The notes beneath the pieces were generated by a model. The model did no database searches, had not been told where the DNA came from, and saw nothing but the letters and a program-made list of their open reading frames with translations. The translations under genes were made by a program, and so were the position numbers. From JBCCOW01 sp038749105 (GTDB lineage: Bacteria > Planctomycetota > Phycisphaerae > Phycisphaerales > Phycisphaeraceae), in contig JBCDIM010000011.1 of the NCBI GenBank assembly GCA_038749105.1, forward strand, positions 1 through 64,000: 64,000 nucleotides of DNA, read 5' to 3'. Numbering within the stretch: the first letter of the stretch is position 1; each line of letters begins with the position of its first letter. Positions 33,866 to 41,305 of the stretch are shown here, piece after piece.

Positions 33866-34903
33866 CTAAACGACGACGTCGCCGTCGCCGCCGCGGCCGG
33901 TGATGATGATCTCGCCGGCGTCTTCGAGGCGGCGGACGATGTCGACGATGCGTTGCTGGGCGGTCTCGACGTCGGAGACGCGGACGGGGCCCATGAATTC
34001 CATATCTTCCTGGATGAGCGTGGCGGCCCGCTCGGACATGTTGCCGAAGATCTTGTCCTTGAGGTCGTCGGAGGCGGTCTTGAGGGCGAGGGCCAGCTCG
34101 TCGTTCTCGACCTCTTTGAGGACGGCCTGGATGCCCTTGTCATCGACCAGCAGGATGTCCTCGAAGACGAACATGAGCCGGCGGATCTCTTCGACCAGGT
34201 CGGGGTCCTCGGCTTCGAGGCCTTCCATGATCGACTTCTCGGTGGTGCGATCGACGAGGTTGAGCATCTCGGCGACGGTGTCGACACCGCCGATCTTCTC
34301 GAAGGACTGGTTGAGCATGTTGGCGAGGCGGGCCTCGAGGCCACGTTCGACCTCGTGGATCACCTCGGGGTTGGTGTGCTCCATATTGGCGACACGCTTG
34401 ACCACCTCGATCTGCTTGGGTGTAGGCAGGCCGCCGAGGATTTCGGAGGCCTTGTGGTAGGCCATGTGCGAGACGATCAGCGCGATGGTCTGGGGGTGCT
34501 CGTCCTGGATGAAGGTCAGCAGGTTCTGCGACTCGGCCTTCTGCAGGAATGCGAAGGGGGTCTTGCGGACCTGCTGAGAGATCTGCTGGAGGATGCGTTC
34601 GGCCTCGTCTTTGGGCAGAGAGCCAAGCAGGAGCTTGCGGGCGTAGTCGAGGCCGCCCTCGCGGGCCCATGACTGGGCCACGGCGAGGTCGTAGAACTCT
34701 TTGAGCACCGCATCGCGGACATCTTCGGGGATGCGCCCGGCGGAGGCGAGCTCCCGGGTGATCTCTTCAACGGTGCGGTTGGGCAGCTGCTGGAGGAGCA
34801 GGGTGGAAGCCTGGGCGTCGAGGGCGAGCAAGAGGATGGCGGCTTTTTTCGAGCCGATCATCTCGTCGAGGTCTTCGGGTTTGAGCGTGGGGCCAGCGGG
34901 CAT
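33866..34903 (-). CDS. fliG: FliG, flagellar motor switch protein
   Basis: Forms the top of the C-ring and receives torque from MotA. It has IGSKKAAILLLALDAQ, LLGSLPKDEAERIL, then the middle EHPQTIALIVSHM and the C-terminal MFVFEDILLVDDKGIQAVLKEVENDELALALKTA with its charged torque helix. The end contains RVSDVETAQQRIVDIVRRLEDAGEI. 345 residues is standard. It lies between fliF and fliH. Confidence 0.97.
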   Translation of the reverse strand: MPAGPTLKPEDLDEMIGSKKAAILLLALDAQASTLLLQQLPNRTVEEITRELASAGRIPEDVRDAVLKEFYDLAVAQSWAREGGLDYARKLLLGSLPKDEAERILQQISQQVRKTPFAFLQKAESQNLLTFIQDEHPQTIALIVSHMAYHKASEILGGLPTPKQIEVVKRVANMEHTNPEVIHEVERGLEARLANMLNQSFEKIGGVDTVAEMLNLVDRTTEKSIMEGLEAEDPDLVEEIRRLMFVFEDILLVDDKGIQAVLKEVENDELALALKTASDDLKDKIFGNMSERAATLIQEDMEFMGPVRVSDVETAQQRIVDIVRRLEDAGEIIITGRGGDGDVVV

Positions 34904-34942
34904 GGGGTGGCTGTTTGCTGCGGGGGGTTAAAGCATCCGGTT

Positions 34943-34982
34943 GGCCGAGTGCAGTGCCAGGCAGAGCCTGGGGACTAATGGT
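34943..34982. repeat. Family A palindrome between fliF and fliG
   Basis: GGCCGAGTGC lead-in, then GCCAGGCAGAGCCTGGGG and ACTAATGG, matching the family A layout at 40334-40370 and 59066-59102 with compensating changes in both hairpin arms. Confidence 0.7.
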
Positions 34983-34985
34983 TGG

Positions 34986-36608
34986 CTACTCCTCGAGGTC
35001 GACCCACTTGTTCAGAAGGGTGCCGGCCTCTTCGGGGTTGGCCTTGATGAGTTCGCTGATCTGGTCGGCCATCTTGCGGGCACGGAGCTCGGACTCGTCG
35101 AGCTCGACGCCTTCCATGCCGGTGTCGACCTCTTCGACCTCGCCCAGCAGATCGTCATCAGCAGGCAGGGCCGGGGGCAGTCCTGCGAGTTCTTCGACGG
35201 AGGGCAGGGTCTCGCGTTGAGTGGCTTTGCGGGTGAGGTAGAACATCAGACCGAGGGCGGCGATGCCCAGGACGCCGGCGGTGACGACGCCGGTCGAGAT
35301 GCCGGCATCGGAGAGGACGGCACCGATGCCGGAGCCCGCGACCTCGACCTCGACAACCGGGTCGTAGTGCATGGCGACAGCAATCTGGGGCTCGACCTCG
35401 GCGGCCACCTGGGGCTTGATCTGGTTCTCGATCTTGACCAGCTCGGCGTCGATGATGGGCTGGAGGTCGGCGTCGCTGGGGGCCTCAACCTCGGGCTGCT
35501 GGGCCCGCATGACGTTGACGAAGTAGCTGCGGGGGATGGAGATCGAGACGTTGATCTGCTGGATCTGCAGGCCGTAGGACTTGACGTTCTGGCGGGCGAT
35601 GACGGGGTTGACCGAGAGGCGGTCCTCGGTGATCTCTTCCTCCATAGAGCGGGCGACGCCGCCGCCGCCGTCGATGGTGGCCCCAACATTGGAGCGGACG
35701 CCGGGCTCGCCGCCGTTTTCGAAGTCGGTGTCCTTTCGGCTTTCGGTCCGGGTCATGAGGACGGGCTGATCGGGGGCGAGCTCGACGTTGGCCGAGGTCT
35801 TCTCCTTGATGTTGTCGGTACGGACGCGGACGGTCACGATCGCGCCGCGGACGAAGCGGAGGTGGTCGACGAGCTTGTCGCGGTGGTACTTCTCTTTGAG
35901 ACGGATGGCCTCTTGGGCGTCGGTGGGGTTGGCGTCGTTGGGGTCACCGACGGAGTGGGCCTGGTTGGTGTTGCCGTCGACGACCTGGACGTCCTGAGGC
36001 TTGAGCTCGGCGACGGCGCCGGAGACGAGACCGGCCACCGCGGCGACAAGGTTCTTGCTGACTGGTCGGCCGGCCTGCATGCGGACGACGACGGAAGCCG
36101 ACGGGTCGCTGTGGGTGTTGCCGAAGCCCTTGCGGTCGGGGTAGTCGACAACGACGTGGGCGTCGTCGACGTTGTTCATCTTCCGGATGACGCGGGAGAG
36201 GAAGGTCTGCTTGGCGATGAGCATCCGCTGGGTGTTCTGCTTGTCGTTGGTGAACATGGACTGTTCGGAGACGAGCTGATTGAACGCGTCGGCGGCGTTG
36301 GCGGCGAGCAGGTTGTTGGCAGCGAGGGTCGCCAGGGCGTCCTCACGCTGGTCGGCGGGGACGGTGATGACGGCCCCCTCCTGGGCGGCGTCGATGCCGG
36401 CGGTGCGGAGCTGGGAGAGGACCTCGGCGGACTGGCCCTCGGCGAAGTTGGAAACGGGAACGCGGTCGCTGCCGTAGGCCGTAACGATGAGGATGCCCGC
36501 CACCATCACGAGGATGACCAGCACCGCCCCGATGAGGAACTTGGTGCTCAGGGACAGGTCGCCCAGCTGGGCCTTGATCTGAAGGGCTTGCTTCTTGAGG
36601 AAGTCCAA
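34986..36608 (-). CDS. fliF: FliF, MS-ring protein
   Basis: Base-forming inner-membrane ring of the flagellum. An N-terminal membrane helix (about 23-47) is followed by the PilJ/YscJ-like domain with GIDAAQEGAVITVPADQREDALATLA and MLIAKQTFLSRVIRKMNNVDDAHVVVDYP. A second helix lies near 440-460, and a C-terminal acidic tail ending NPEEAGTLLNKWVDLEE binds FliG. The start is TTG, with GGAGG six bases upstream and no better ATG. 540 residues. The gap to fliE (182 bases) holds a family C palindrome and TGCGC motifs. Confidence 0.96.
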   Translation of the reverse strand: MDFLKKQALQIKAQLGDLSLSTKFLIGAVLVILVMVAGILIVTAYGSDRVPVSNFAEGQSAEVLSQLRTAGIDAAQEGAVITVPADQREDALATLAANNLLAANAADAFNQLVSEQSMFTNDKQNTQRMLIAKQTFLSRVIRKMNNVDDAHVVVDYPDRKGFGNTHSDPSASVVVRMQAGRPVSKNLVAAVAGLVSGAVAELKPQDVQVVDGNTNQAHSVGDPNDANPTDAQEAIRLKEKYHRDKLVDHLRFVRGAIVTVRVRTDNIKEKTSANVELAPDQPVLMTRTESRKDTDFENGGEPGVRSNVGATIDGGGGVARSMEEEITEDRLSVNPVIARQNVKSYGLQIQQINVSISIPRSYFVNVMRAQQPEVEAPSDADLQPIIDAELVKIENQIKPQVAAEVEPQIAVAMHYDPVVEVEVAGSGIGAVLSDAGISTGVVTAGVLGIAALGLMFYLTRKATQRETLPSVEELAGLPPALPADDDLLGEVEEVDTGMEGVELDESELRARKMADQISELIKANPEEAGTLLNKWVDLEE

Positions 36609-36657
36609 GGTCGGCCTCCATGCCGAGGGGGGTGGACGGGATGGGTCTGGACGGCGT

Positions 36658-36672
36658 CACGGCTCCGCCGTG
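36658..36672. repeat. Family C palindrome upstream of fliF
   Basis: CACGGCTCCGCCGTG, a perfect five-pair hairpin, in the gap between fliE and fliF. Shares CTCCGCC with the copies near flgN and in the histidine kinase. Confidence 0.65.
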
Positions 36673-36790
36673 GGTGATGCGTACAGGCGCTTCTTGCGCA
36701 GTGATTAAGGCATCGGCTGCGCGGTGGCTGCAGGCTTAATTGTTGTGAGGGGTGGGGGTAAGGCGGGCGGCCAAGAGGCCGCGTGGGCCG

Positions 36791-37096
36791 TTAGACGCGG
36801 ATCTGCTTCACTTCTTCGTAAGCATCCATCATCTTGTTGCGGACCTGCAGGAGCATCTGGAAGGCGACGTCGGCCTTCTGCTTCGCCATCAGGACCGAGT
36901 CCATGTCGTCGCGCTTGCCGGCGGCGAGGTCCTCGATCGCCATATCCGCTTCCTGCTGGAGGGTATTGACCTGCTCGATGTTCTTCATCATCAGCTCCTT
37001 AAAGCTGGGGCCCTGGATGGGGGCGCTGGCGTCGAGGGGCTTGATGGGCTGGAGGCCGGGGGTCGAGCTGCCGGGGATGAGGCCGAGGGGGTCCAT
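36791..37096 (-). CDS. fliE: FliE, MS-ring/rod junction protein
   Basis: Small adapter between the MS-ring and the rod. The conserved part is SFKELMMKNIEQVNTLQQEADMAIEDLAAGKRDDMDSVLMAKQKADVAFQMLLQVRNKMMDAYEEVKQIRV, reaching the end of the protein, as in all FliE. 101 residues. It lies 45 bases after flgC. Confidence 0.95.
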   Translation of the reverse strand: MDPLGLIPGSSTPGLQPIKPLDASAPIQGPSFKELMMKNIEQVNTLQQEADMAIEDLAAGKRDDMDSVLMAKQKADVAFQMLLQVRNKMMDAYEEVKQIRV

Positions 37097-37141
37097 GGTG
37101 AAGAAATTAGGCGTTGGGATTCAGGGTTGGATAAGTTTCAC

Positions 37142-37546
37142 CTACGCCATCAGGCGGAGGGAAGTGCGGATCATCGACTTGGTGGCTTCGGCGGCGGCGA
37201 TGTTGGCCTCGTAGGCACGGCTGGCGGTGAGCATGTTGATCTGCTCGGTGATGGAGTCGATGTTGGGGAACTTGACGTAGCCCTTGTCGTCGGCGAGCGG
37301 GTGCTTGGGCATGTACTTGAGCTTGAACGGGCGTTGGTCTTCTTGGATCTCGCGGACGTGGACGCCGGTCTTGGAGCCGGTGGCGGGGTCGCCGGGGGCG
37401 AAGACGGCGATGCGTCGGCGGAACGGGTTGTTCTCGCCGTTCTCGTCCTGGATCGCCCGGGCGTTGGCGAGGTTGGCGGCGTAGACGGTCGCGCGGGTTC
37501 GCTCGGCGACGAGGGCAGAAGTCGAGGTGTCGAGTGCGCCAAACAT
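37142..37546 (-). CDS. flgC: FlgC, proximal rod protein
   Basis: Rod subunit exported by the flagellar apparatus. It opens MFGALDTSTSALVAERTRATVYAANLANARA, and its end SITEQINMLTASRAYEANIAAAEATKSMIRTSLRLMA is the typical FlgC C-terminus. 134 residues. It lies 28 bases after flgB. Confidence 0.95.
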   Translation of the reverse strand: MFGALDTSTSALVAERTRATVYAANLANARAIQDENGENNPFRRRIAVFAPGDPATGSKTGVHVREIQEDQRPFKLKYMPKHPLADDKGYVKFPNIDSITEQINMLTASRAYEANIAAAEATKSMIRTSLRLMA

Positions 37547-37574
37547 GGTGGTTACGGGGTGGGGTTAAGTGTGT

Positions 37575-38009
37575 CTAGATGCGTTCGCGGATGGCGGTGC
37601 GGAGCATGTCGAGCTGGTTCTTGTACATCTCGATGCCGGCGGAGTGGGTCAGGGCGTTTTCCGCGAGGGCCTGCATGGAGCGTTCGAGGTCGCGGTTGTT
37701 GCGGTCGTGGAACAGGATGTTCTCGTTGGTGTAGTCGGGCCGAGTGCCGAGCGTGTCACGCCCGAAGCTGAGCTGGTTGGAGTCCCGCAGGGCCAGGGGG
37801 CCACGGGTGGGGTTGGCCTGCCGGCGGCGGGCTTCGTGGGCCTCGGCGAGCCGGCTCTGGAACGACTCGACGTCGAGGTCCTTGGGGCGAAAGTTCGGGG
37901 TGGAAAGGTTCGCGGCGTTGTGGGCGAGGATGCGCTGACGCTCGCCGGTGAATTGCACCAGGCGCTCCAGGGTGGGCATCGCTCCAGAATCGGTCAGGCC
38001 GCGGATCAT
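37575..38009 (-). CDS. flgB: FlgB, proximal rod protein
   Basis: First gene of the main flagellar operon. MPTLERLVQFTGERQRILAHNAANLSTPNF is the rod-protein N-terminal motif; the end TYKNQLDMLRTAI-like region (MYKNQLDMLRTAIRERI) is also typical. 144 residues. The ATG at 38009 fits homologues, but the sigma-54 box just upstream would place the transcript start at about 38011, leaving almost no leader; the internal ATG at 37979, with GGAG close before it, is an alternative. Confidence 0.93.
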   Translation of the reverse strand: MIRGLTDSGAMPTLERLVQFTGERQRILAHNAANLSTPNFRPKDLDVESFQSRLAEAHEARRRQANPTRGPLALRDSNQLSFGRDTLGTRPDYTNENILFHDRNNRDLERSMQALAENALTHSAGIEMYKNQLDMLRTAIRERI

Positions 38010-38021
38010 CAGGGTTTATCT

Positions 38022-38038
38022 AGCAAACGGGAAGCCAA
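38022..38038 (-). promoter_or_regulatory. Sigma-54 (-24/-12) promoter of flgB
   Basis: On the minus strand TTGGCTTCCCGTTTGCT matches the TTGGCAC-N5-TTGCW pattern, with GG and GC exactly ten bases apart, as RpoN requires. It points at flgB. A sigma-54 activator gene ends 100 bases upstream, which fits. Confidence 0.75.
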
Positions 38039-38090
38039 GTCGGTTTACGGGTTTAGGTGGGCATTGAAGGCCGTTCTGTGTTTTCGGCGG

Positions 38091-38140
38091 TGCGCAAGAC
38101 GTGCGCGGCTTTTGCGCGGTGACCGCGTGGGCCTTGCGCA
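38091..38140. promoter_or_regulatory. Array of TGCGC motifs with 11-bp phasing, likely activator enhancer
   Basis: TGCGC occurs at 38091, 38102, 38113 and 38135, that is with steps of 11, 11 and 22 bp, so all four face the same side of the helix. The array lies between the end of the sigma-54 regulator gene and 53 bases upstream of the -24 element of flgB, the normal place for an NtrC-type enhancer. The regulator's identity as the binder is inference. Confidence 0.6.
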
Positions 38141-38141
38141 G

Positions 38142-39683
38142 TCATACGGATTGCGGGATCAAGTTGTCGGCCTTCCACTTCTTGAGCTTCAGGCCCAAGG
38201 TGCGGACACCGATGCCGAGCGCCTCGGCGGTGCGGGTGCGGTTGCCCCCGAAGCGGCTGAGGGTCTGAAGGATCTCCTGACGCTGGGTTTCTTCGAGCGG
38301 TCGGATCCCGGTGGTGGGCGGGGGTGCGGCGGGCACTGGGGCAACGGGAGCCGGGGCGGGGGCTTGGAGCGGCGGGCTGCCCAGTGGGGCTGCGGGGGGG
38401 GCCGCCCATGGCTGAAACCCGTGGGATTCCACGGGCATCGGTGCCGGAGCATGGGCAGGGGGTAGAGGCGCAACCAACCACGGCTTGAGCGTGGGTGCTG
38501 TGATGGTCTGACCACGGGTGAGAACGGAGGCCCGCTCGCAGATGTTCTGCAGCTCGCGGACGTTGCCGGGCCAGGAGTAGTCGGTCATCAGCTGGAGGGC
38601 GTCGGGGTGGAACCGCTTGGGCTCACGGTCTTCGCGGAGCCCGACCTGGGCGAGGAAGTGCTCGGCCAATAACGGGATGTCGGCGAGGCGGTCACGCAAC
38701 GGAGGTAAAACCACGGGCAGCACGTTGAGCCGGTAGAACAGGTCTTGACGGAACGAGCCGTCGGCAACCGAGCGGGTGAGGTCACGGTTGGTGGTCGCGA
38801 TGACACGGACGTCGATCTGTTGGGTGGCGGACGAGCCGACACGCTCGAACTGGCCTTCCTGCAGGACGCGAAGGAGCTTGGCCTGGAGCTGCGGGCTGAT
38901 CTCAGAGATCTCGTCGAGGAGGAGCGTGCCGCCGTCGGCGAGCTCGAATCGGCCCTTGCGGAGCTGGTCGGCCCCGGTGAACGCGCCCTTTTCGTGGCCG
39001 AACAGTTCGGACTCCAGCAGCGAGCTGGAAAGGGCCGCACAGTTGAGGCAGAGCATCAGACGATCGCGGCGGGGCGAGTGGGCATGAATGGTGCGGGCGA
39101 CGACTTCTTTACCCGCACCGGACTCGCCGTGGATCAGGACGGTGCCGTGGGAACCGGCGATCTGGTGGATCTGCTTGGCGAGGGTCTTCATCGCCGGGGA
39201 CTTCCCGACCAGTGCGGGTGCGGGGTGGGACCGGACGGGGGGGAGCTCCGGGCTTCGGCTTGCCGACCTCGCCGGTGCGGGGGCCGGCGTGGTGGGGGTC
39301 GCGGAGGTCTTGGCAACACGCTGCTGTTCAACCGCCCGGCGGACCACGCTGACGAGCTGGTCGGGCTCGAAGGGTTTCTGGATGAAGTCGAACGCGCCGT
39401 GCTTCATGGCTTCGACCGCGTCTTCGACGGTGCCGTAGGCGGTCATCAAGACCACGGGGAGCGTGGGGTTTGCGGTGTGGAGCTGGGCGAGGAGCTCGAG
39501 CCCGGTCATCTCGGGCATGCGGAGGTCAGTGACAACGGCGGCGGGGTGGTGCTTCTGGATGAGCTTGAGGGCGGCCTGCCCGTCGGCGGCGGCGACGATG
39601 GTGTAGCCGGCACGCTGGAGGGTGGTGGCGACGGCGTCGCGCATGGCTTGTTTGTCATCGACGACGAGGAGCTTGGTGGTCAT
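38142..39683 (-). CDS. Sigma-54-dependent response regulator of flagellar genes (FlrC/NtrC type)
   Basis: Activates sigma-54 promoters when phosphorylated. The receiver domain has acidic Asp9-Asp10, phospho-acceptor Asp53 in VVTDLRMPEMTG and a Lys in FIQKPF. The AAA+ domain has Walker A GESGAGKEV and the sigma-54 contact loop GAFTGA. A Pro/Ala-rich linker then leads to the Fis-type helix-turn-helix ETQRQEILQTLSRFGGNRTRTAEALGIGVRTLGLKLKKW. 513 residues. The ATG overlaps the kinase stop (ATGA). Its position just upstream of flgB and the flanking flgN make a flagellar role (FlrC/FleR-like) very likely. Confidence 0.92.
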   Translation of the reverse strand: MTTKLLVVDDKQAMRDAVATTLQRAGYTIVAAADGQAALKLIQKHHPAAVVTDLRMPEMTGLELLAQLHTANPTLPVVLMTAYGTVEDAVEAMKHGAFDFIQKPFEPDQLVSVVRRAVEQQRVAKTSATPTTPAPAPARSASRSPELPPVRSHPAPALVGKSPAMKTLAKQIHQIAGSHGTVLIHGESGAGKEVVARTIHAHSPRRDRLMLCLNCAALSSSLLESELFGHEKGAFTGADQLRKGRFELADGGTLLLDEISEISPQLQAKLLRVLQEGQFERVGSSATQQIDVRVIATTNRDLTRSVADGSFRQDLFYRLNVLPVVLPPLRDRLADIPLLAEHFLAQVGLREDREPKRFHPDALQLMTDYSWPGNVRELQNICERASVLTRGQTITAPTLKPWLVAPLPPAHAPAPMPVESHGFQPWAAPPAAPLGSPPLQAPAPAPVAPVPAAPPPTTGIRPLEETQRQEILQTLSRFGGNRTRTAEALGIGVRTLGLKLKKWKADNLIPQSV

Positions 39684-40690
39684 GAGTCGGCGTCCGTGTG
39701 GGTGAGTTTGGGTGGGTGGGGCGGGAGGTGGAGGGTAAAGACGGCGCCGCGGGTGCTGGGGTCGTTGTGTGCGGTGACGGAGCCGGCGTGTGCGTCGAGG
39801 ATGCGGTGGACGATGGCGAGGCCGAGCCCGGTGCCGGAGGCGCGGGTGGTGAAGAAGGGGTTGAAGAGGCGGTCGATGGTGTCGGGGGCGAGGCCGGGGC
39901 CGGTGTCGGTGACGGTGAGGATGGAGCCGGCGTTGGCGTTGGGGTCGACAGCGGCGGCGAGCGTCAGGGTGTGGGCTGGGTCTTGGTGTGCGGGGTGGGT
40001 GCTCATGGCATCAACGGCGTTGCGCACGAGGTTGAGCAGGGCCTGGTGGAGGAGGTCGGGATCGGCGTGGATGGCGTGGCCGTCGCCGCTGGTGTGGACG
40101 CGGAGGCGTGCGTCGCGGATGGCGGGTCGGTGGGCGTCTAGGACCCGGGCGAAGGCCTGGCCGGCGGGGATGACGCGGGGCTGCGGCTTGAGCTCTTTGG
40201 CGAAGGCGAGGACGTCGTTGACGATGGTGCCCATGCCGGCGATGGCGTCGGCGATCTTGTGGAGGTGGGGGGCGGCGGGGTGTTCGGGGGTGGGTGCGTA
40301 GGCAGGTCGGGTGTCGCGTTGAGCATAGGGCTCGCCGCGTGCCCCCCGGCAGAGCCGGGGGCTAATGGGGTTGAGGTCTTCGAGGGCGAGGGTGGTGTAG
40401 AGCTGGATGGCGGCGAGGGGGTTGCGGATCTCGTGGGCGATGCCGGCGGCCATCTCGCCGAGGGCGGCGAGGCGTTTGGAGCGCTGGAGCTGAGCGTTGG
40501 CAGAGGAGAGCTCCTCGCGGAGCCGGAGGACCTGGTTCTGCAGGGTGTGGTGGGAGTGCTGGAGCTTCTCGGTGACGGCGTTGTAGGCGGCGATGATCTC
40601 GGCGAGCTCGTCGGCGCGGGGAGCCGCACGGAAGGCTCCGCCATCCGTGGGCTTCTCTGGAGCTGGTGTGGTGGGCGGCGCGGCGGTCAT
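39680..40690 (-). CDS. Soluble sensor histidine kinase (FlrB/FleS type) with two in-frame palindromic inserts
   Basis: Predicted to phosphorylate the adjacent regulator. It has no membrane segment. A short coiled coil (about 28-72) leads to the H-box GEMAAGIAHEIRNPL with phospho-accepting His86. The ATPase domain has HQALLNLVRNAVDAM (N box), TDTGPGL (G1), FFTTRASGTGLGLAIVHRI (F and G2). Residues 14-26 (PTDGGAFRAAPRA) and 109-122 (from ISPRLCRGARGE) are encoded by family C and family A palindromes; the second lies in the turn joining the two dimerisation helices, where an insert can be tolerated. Coupled to flgN and the regulator by ATGA overlaps. 336 residues. Confidence 0.88.
   Translation of the reverse strand: MTAAPPTTPAPEKPTDGGAFRAAPRADELAEIIAAYNAVTEKLQHSHHTLQNQVLRLREELSSANAQLQRSKRLAALGEMAAGIAHEIRNPLAAIQLYTTLALEDLNPISPRLCRGARGEPYAQRDTRPAYAPTPEHPAAPHLHKIADAIAGMGTIVNDVLAFAKELKPQPRVIPAGQAFARVLDAHRPAIRDARLRVHTSGDGHAIHADPDLLHQALLNLVRNAVDAMSTHPAHQDPAHTLTLAAAVDPNANAGSILTVTDTGPGLAPDTIDRLFNPFFTTRASGTGLGLAIVHRILDAHAGSVTAHNDPSTRGAVFTLHLPPHPPKLTHTDADS
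40334..40370. repeat. Family A palindrome inside the histidine kinase gene
   Basis: GCCCCCCGGCAGAGCCGGGGGCTAATGG forms a hairpin with GCAGAGC at its tip. The same core occurs at 34943-34982 and 59066-59102, each with a GCCGAGTGC-like lead-in. Here it is translated in frame. Confidence 0.75.
40627..40650. repeat. Family C palindrome inside the histidine kinase gene
   Basis: CACGGAAGGCTCCGCCATCCGTGG pairs its ends around GGCTCCGCC. Related copies are at 36658-36672 and 41180-41194. Here it is translated in frame near the N-terminus of the kinase. Confidence 0.7.
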
Positions 40691-41151
40691 CCTTGCTGGT
40701 TGGTGAAGCGGTTGGTGTTGGCTTGCTGGCGTTGGTAAGCGGCGTGGACGGCGCGGGAGGTGTTGGTGGTCTTGATGGTGGTGGCGACCTGATCTCGGGC
40801 GGCCTGCAGCTGCTGGGTATCGCGCTGGTCCTGCTGGATAATGGACTCAAGGAGGTCCTGGACCTCGCGGACGAGGCTGCGGAGGGTCTGTGCGGTCTCG
40901 TCGGCGGCGGACTCGGACAGCTGAGTCAGCATCGCCCGGTGGGGGTCGAGTTCCCGGGAGAGCTCACCGAGCCGATCGATCACGGACTGACGCTTAGAGA
41001 TGACCGAAAGCAGCTGCTCGGCGTGGCCCCGCTCGATGAGCAGCTGCTGCTGGTCGGCGAGGGACTTGAGCGCGGTGTACTGATCGCGCTGCTCGGTCAC
41101 CAGAGCGATCAGGGCGTGGGGGTCCGCAGGGCTGGGTGGAGAGTCGGTCAT
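40687..41151 (-). CDS. flgN: FlgN-like flagellar export chaperone
   Basis: FlgN chaperones the hook-filament junction proteins FlgK and FlgL. This 154-residue, all-helical protein has the FlgN-like pattern LIALVTEQRDQYTALKSLADQQQLLIERGHAEQLLSVISKRQSVIDRLGELSRELDPHR and a low-complexity Gln/Thr/Asn tail ending TNRFTNQQ. The ATG at 41151 has AAGGTCAGG before it; a longer frame from 41199 runs into a family C palindrome. First gene of the flgN-kinase-regulator unit. Confidence 0.8.
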   Translation of the reverse strand: MTDSPPSPADPHALIALVTEQRDQYTALKSLADQQQLLIERGHAEQLLSVISKRQSVIDRLGELSRELDPHRAMLTQLSESAADETAQTLRSLVREVQDLLESIIQQDQRDTQQLQAARDQVATTIKTTNTSRAVHAAYQRQQANTNRFTNQQG

Positions 41152-41179
41152 CCTGACCTTTCGCGAGAGATGCGGGGGG

Positions 41180-41194
41180 GAAGGCTCCGCCTTC
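41180..41194. repeat. Family C palindrome upstream of flgN
   Basis: GAAGGCTCCGCCTTC, a six-base-pair hairpin with a three-base loop in the flgN leader, sharing GGCTCCGCC with 40627-40650 and 36658-36672. It could affect the leader RNA. Confidence 0.65.
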
Positions 41195-41239
41195 GGCACG
41201 GGTGAGGTATCGGCGTGGCAGGGGGTGTGGCTTGAAAGG

Positions 41240-41255
41240 TGCGCGAGAATTGCGC
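41240..41255. promoter_or_regulatory. TGCGC pair spaced 11 bp upstream of flgN
   Basis: TGCGC at 41240 and 41251, within GTGCGCGAGAATTGCGCGGT. This is very similar to GTGCGCGGCTTTTGCGCGGT at 38101-38120 in the flgB enhancer, including the outer bases. It lies about 90 bases before the flgN ATG. I see no sigma-54 box between them. Confidence 0.5.
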
Positions 41256-41274
41256 GGTATCCGTGGGGGCGCTA

Positions 41275-41301
41275 GCGGGATAAATCCCGCCGCTCAACGG
41301 G
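41275..41301. repeat. Family B palindrome after the TPR gene
   Basis: GCGGGATAAATCCCGCCGCTCAACGGG. Hairpin GCGGGAT/ATCCCGC with the tail CCGCTCAACGGG. Other copies at 28891-28915 and 33828-33856 also lie at the 3' ends of minus-strand genes. Confidence 0.75.
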
Positions 41302-41305
41302 TGGA

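Noticed and set aside
31585..33903. 772-residue plus-strand frame over fliH and fliI
   Set aside because: Gly/Val/Asp-rich antisense of fliI and fliH; no domain.
36609..36790. Possible sigma-54 promoter before fliF
   Set aside because: TGCGC motifs are present, but no GG-N10-GC box in the right orientation was found.
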